Below, one piece after another: positions 60,560-64,000 of a stretch of 64,000 bases of DNA. Numbering within the stretch: position 1 is the stretch's first letter; every line of letters starts with the position of its first letter. The notes beneath the pieces are model-generated. The model saw only the letters and a list, made by a program, of their open reading frames with translations. It did no database searches and had not been told where the DNA came from. The DNA comes from Echinometra lucunter (Eukaryota; Echinodermata; Echinoidea; Camarodonta; Echinometridae), in NCBI GenBank assembly GCA_029962745.1, contig CM057162.1, positions 17,715,619 to 17,779,618 on the forward strand. The letters are read 5' to 3'. A program made the position numbers and the translations under genes.

Positions 60560-60834
60560 GTGTCCTAAAAAAGTATACACTTTTGAAAGCCCCCGAATTA
60601 AAAAAAAAAAATATTTGAAACTTTTTGAAACTGTTTATAGTACGGATGAGTCAAGGCCTCTTCTTCCATATGACACCAAAAAGTCCGAAAATAATTCATG
60701 CCTGGGTGAACATAGCCCATTTTTGAAAAGGGTATGAAAATCAGGTTGTGCAGGAATTGACTGTCCCTTTTGTATGAGGTGAGTAGTTCTCCAGCAGGAA
60801 ATAAGGATGGTGTGATAAGTTTATGATCAATCAT

Positions 60835-60867
<33 letters not shown>

Positions 60868-61208
60868 AGTGAACGTCATGTAATCGAATGCATGACTGAG
60901 CCTTACATTTTTTAAAATATTTTTTTCATTGTGGCATTGTAAATTGCATTACTTGGTACATTTATTAAGTCTGTGGGAAATGTTAGCAGAGTTCTCTGGG
61001 AATGAACACACAAACGAGCACACACATGAAGGGAGGGGGTGTACATGCGTGCAAGTGACTGTCCTCTCGATCCCCACCTGGCACCCCCAATCCAGAGGCG
61101 TCGATCCATTTTTCGGATGGGGGGGGGGGGGGGGGGCAAGACGACCAAGCGGAGATGAACCCACGGCTACTATTTGTACACACACACACACACACCCACA
61201 CACACATT

Positions 61209-61461
<253 letters not shown>

Positions 61462-61964
61462 TTGTTTGTTTGTTTATATAAAGCATAGGCCTTTATCAAC
61501 GTGAAGCATTTTCAAATTGGGAAAATTAAGCAACTTGATTTGTGAACCATCCTGCTTTTTTTCCTTCAAAAAATAACAAATTTCTTGTTATGAGGGAAGA
61601 GTTTCATATAGGCATAAATGATACCTGATATATATGTATATGGTTACTTGTTGCCAAATATGAACTCTATTTTGTCATATCGCTGGTCCATTGTTGCTGC
61701 CCCCCCCCCCCACTCTGTTTTTTAATATTACGAGCGAGCGAAGCGAGCGAGGAAGTACACATTGTTTTTCATGGTTGATGTAGTAAACCCTTCTGCAAAT
61801 TACGCTGTGAGCCAATGAAACATTTACATTATCTATTCGGCCTCATCTCACCGAATTCGTTTGCTTTTCAAAACCATTCATATGAAACGAGCGAGCGCAG
61901 CGAGCGAGGAAAAATATACCCTTTTCCACTTTTCCATATGATATTGATAGAAGTGTTTTTTCGT

Positions 61965-62040
61965 CATCATAAAAATGTGATAAAAATGTGAAATGCGCTA
62001 TACAAGAACGGAATGTTATTATTATCATTATCATCAGAAT
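61965..62040 (+). mobile_element. SINE-like 3' tail (GCGCTATACA, ATT-rich)
   Basis: AAATGCGCTATACAAGAACG followed by GTTATTATTATCATTATC. Same type of tail as the element beside the N gap at 34757-35000, on the opposite strand. Confidence 0.5.
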
Positions 62041-63243
62041 ACACTATAAACCTGTCATGCCTGTATGATATCTAAATAATACATCCGATCACCCGTGTGC
62101 CGAATATGACACTGTTTTAGCTACCTCGCTTGCGGTCCGAATCCATTCTGTTTCTACTATAGCGAGCAAAGTCAACGACCGATCCCATCAAAATTATATG
62201 GATTCGTCCCAAAATCTTTGTCAACCACCTTGCTGCCCAAATATAATGATAATTTGGAATCTCGCTGCTATAATAAGCTATTTGCTGCCCGAAATCATCT
62301 TGTATCTAGCTTTTGCCAGCGAGAGTACAGTGCAGTAACGAAAAATATGTTTTTTTTTTTGCGGTTTTTTGTTAAATCCAGGCCGTTATCTCCTGAAATT
62401 TTATCTATTTTGAGGTCAACTGGCCGCTCGATTTCTAGGAGTGATATCTTGTTTGGTTATATTACTGCCTATGAGTAGAAGAATAAGATACCATTAGATA
62501 GAAACACAAGACTGAAACCGATTTCCTTCATAAGAATAATAATTATCATCATTTTACGCTTTCATTTCGCTTCCTTCCTTCCTTTTCCTTCCTTTTCTCT
62601 GTTTACTGTTTATTTTTTCTTTTTTTTTTTCTTGGGAGGTGATATCTTTGCCCTCCCCAAAAAAAATTCGTTGGGGGGCAACTTCCCCCCTGCGCCCCCC
62701 CCCCCCCCCCCCCAGGATCGACGCCTCTGCCCCAATCACACCCAACCCAATCTCATCTCTCCCAGCAACATGTTTTGTCACCTCATCCTGAACTCCCAGG
62801 AACACAACTACACCATCGTCTTAGACATTATCACATACCAGGAATGCTAATCATATGCAATAAATGCTCACTTATGCCTACATTTTTTTATTACATAAAC
62901 CATGTGATTCACTCAACAACCCACATCCATCGTGATATATCATAAATCTATCATACCATCGGCAATTTGTTAGTTATGAAACTCCTCACTTAACACAAAA
63001 GGGACAGCCAATTCCTGCGCAACCTGATTTTCATACCCTTTACAAAAGTGGGCAATGCTCACCCAAGCATGAATTGTTTTCGGACTTTTTGGAGTCAAAT
63101 GAAAGGAGAGACTCTGAGCTATCCGTATTATGTATAGAGGTTTTCAAACATTTTCATGTATATATATTTTTTTTAATTGGGGGCTCTTTCGAAAGTGTAA
63201 ACTTTTTTTCTGGGAAAATCGGGTATATAAAATGCACACACGA

Positions 63244-63244
<1 letters not shown>

Positions 63245-63283
<39 letters not shown>
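63245..63283. repeat. (TA)n array followed by (CATA)n
   Basis: TA tract beyond the right end of the palindromic composite. Confidence 0.95.
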
Positions 63284-63286
<3 letters not shown>

Positions 63287-63298
63287 CATACATACATC

Positions 63299-64000
63299 CC
63301 TTCTATGAATATTCATGAGTGCTTTAAATATATGATTGGTCAATTGGTGCTCACGTGATAAAAGATAATTTCACTAGGAAAAACAAATCTCTGCCAAAGC
63401 GCCGAATAACTCTAACTATTTTTGCTGGGCAGAACTGCGCATGTTCTATTTGCTATTTTTCCAACGCACTACTGTGCATGCCCACAGTTCACTGACAAAC
63501 TTTGTTTCGAACACGAAGACTTACTTGCATGCATACAGAGTAGGGTCCTTAAACAGACTGCTCGTAACCTTGACGTCTGCAGTATCGGCGCAAGTCACCG
63601 GTATTTTGGCCCCGGCCCCACGCTCTAGCGCCCGGTCCAGATCAGCTGGTTCAGATCGGATATGTAAACAAATATGGCGCCTCCTTAGATTTTACGAATA
63701 TTTGATAGAAAGTGTGAACATATTTGTCGTGCGTATGGCATGATCTATATTTTCTTAGAATGCAGCAAAAAGTGCAGACTTTCACCATACACTATGCATG
63801 ATTTTGTCCATTGAGGATCTTCGATTAAATAGCTAGCGCTATTTGACGTTAGTATAGACTATATGGAAACATCAGGTTAGACCAACATGTCAAATATTGT
63901 CTTACGTTGTTTTTTTTTTTTTTTTTATTTATTAGTTGTAAAGAAGAGATATAAAAAAATATACCAAGCATTTAGGTCGAAAGTATAGTGGAAATTCTAT
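63299..64000. other. Right flank, no gene seen
   Basis: Unique-looking sequence with CpG-containing patches around 63580-63680 and a T run near 63911-63926. Short frames only. Confidence 0.4.

Overview
This is a eukaryotic, intron-rich and repeat-rich window, almost certainly from a marine invertebrate deuterostome. A sea urchin or other echinoderm is my best guess, inferred from the texture of Ig/FN3 exon clusters, CR1-like LINEs with SAP/esterase/PHD modules, tRNA-derived SINEs, fold-back MITEs and very many (TA)n tracts. I cannot fix the species from sequence alone. There are no rRNA genes, no canonical tRNA genes, no CRISPR arrays and no bacterial operons. A 500-base run of N (35001-35500) is an assembly gap.

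The host-gene content is a head-to-tail tandem array of immunoglobulin-superfamily receptor genes, all on the minus strand, here named A to E. The modules recur in the same order: a short signal-peptide exon, an N-terminal V-like Ig exon (V), a 'GARPP' Ig exon (type b), an 'HH-K' Ig exon (type c), then further Ig, FN3, transmembrane and tail exons. Every boundary is phase 1. From high to low coordinates: D (44521-49045) is a pseudogene; C (29118-43320) is complete; B (25332-27737) has signal + 3 Ig and no recognisable 3' part; E (11600-13136) is a remnant; A (883-8065) has a wrecked third Ig exon and runs out of the window.

Gene C is the centrepiece. Eleven exons join in frame into a predicted 863-residue type I receptor: signal, 5 Ig, 2 FN3, one transmembrane helix and a short tail with two close tyrosine motifs (YISM, YNNL). 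The order is NCAM-like, but the individual Ig domains look more like nephrin/CADM/nectin-type domains. The array shows birth-and-death evolution: one intact copy, one possibly functional short copy and three decayed copies, in different stages and by different lesions.

The rest is mobile DNA and its debris. A nearly full-length CR1-like LINE (about 17990-22990, plus strand) carries SAP, SGNH-esterase, PHD, APE-endonuclease and RT regions and is broken by about eight lesions. A second, 5'-truncated LINE (4668-6845, minus) sits in gene A's first long intron. There is a jockey-like RT fragment (9112-9360), two tRNA-derived SINE families, and at least five fold-back/MITE-like elements (3921-4015, 48304-48496, 50466-50639, 52685-52762, 52976-53171). 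A 2.66-kb mariner-ended palindromic composite (60560-63217) is nested in a SINE's (TA)n tail.

The right-hand 15 kb (49046-64000) contains no gene I can support. About 53.3-58.1 kb has a different, more GC-rich texture that I cannot name.
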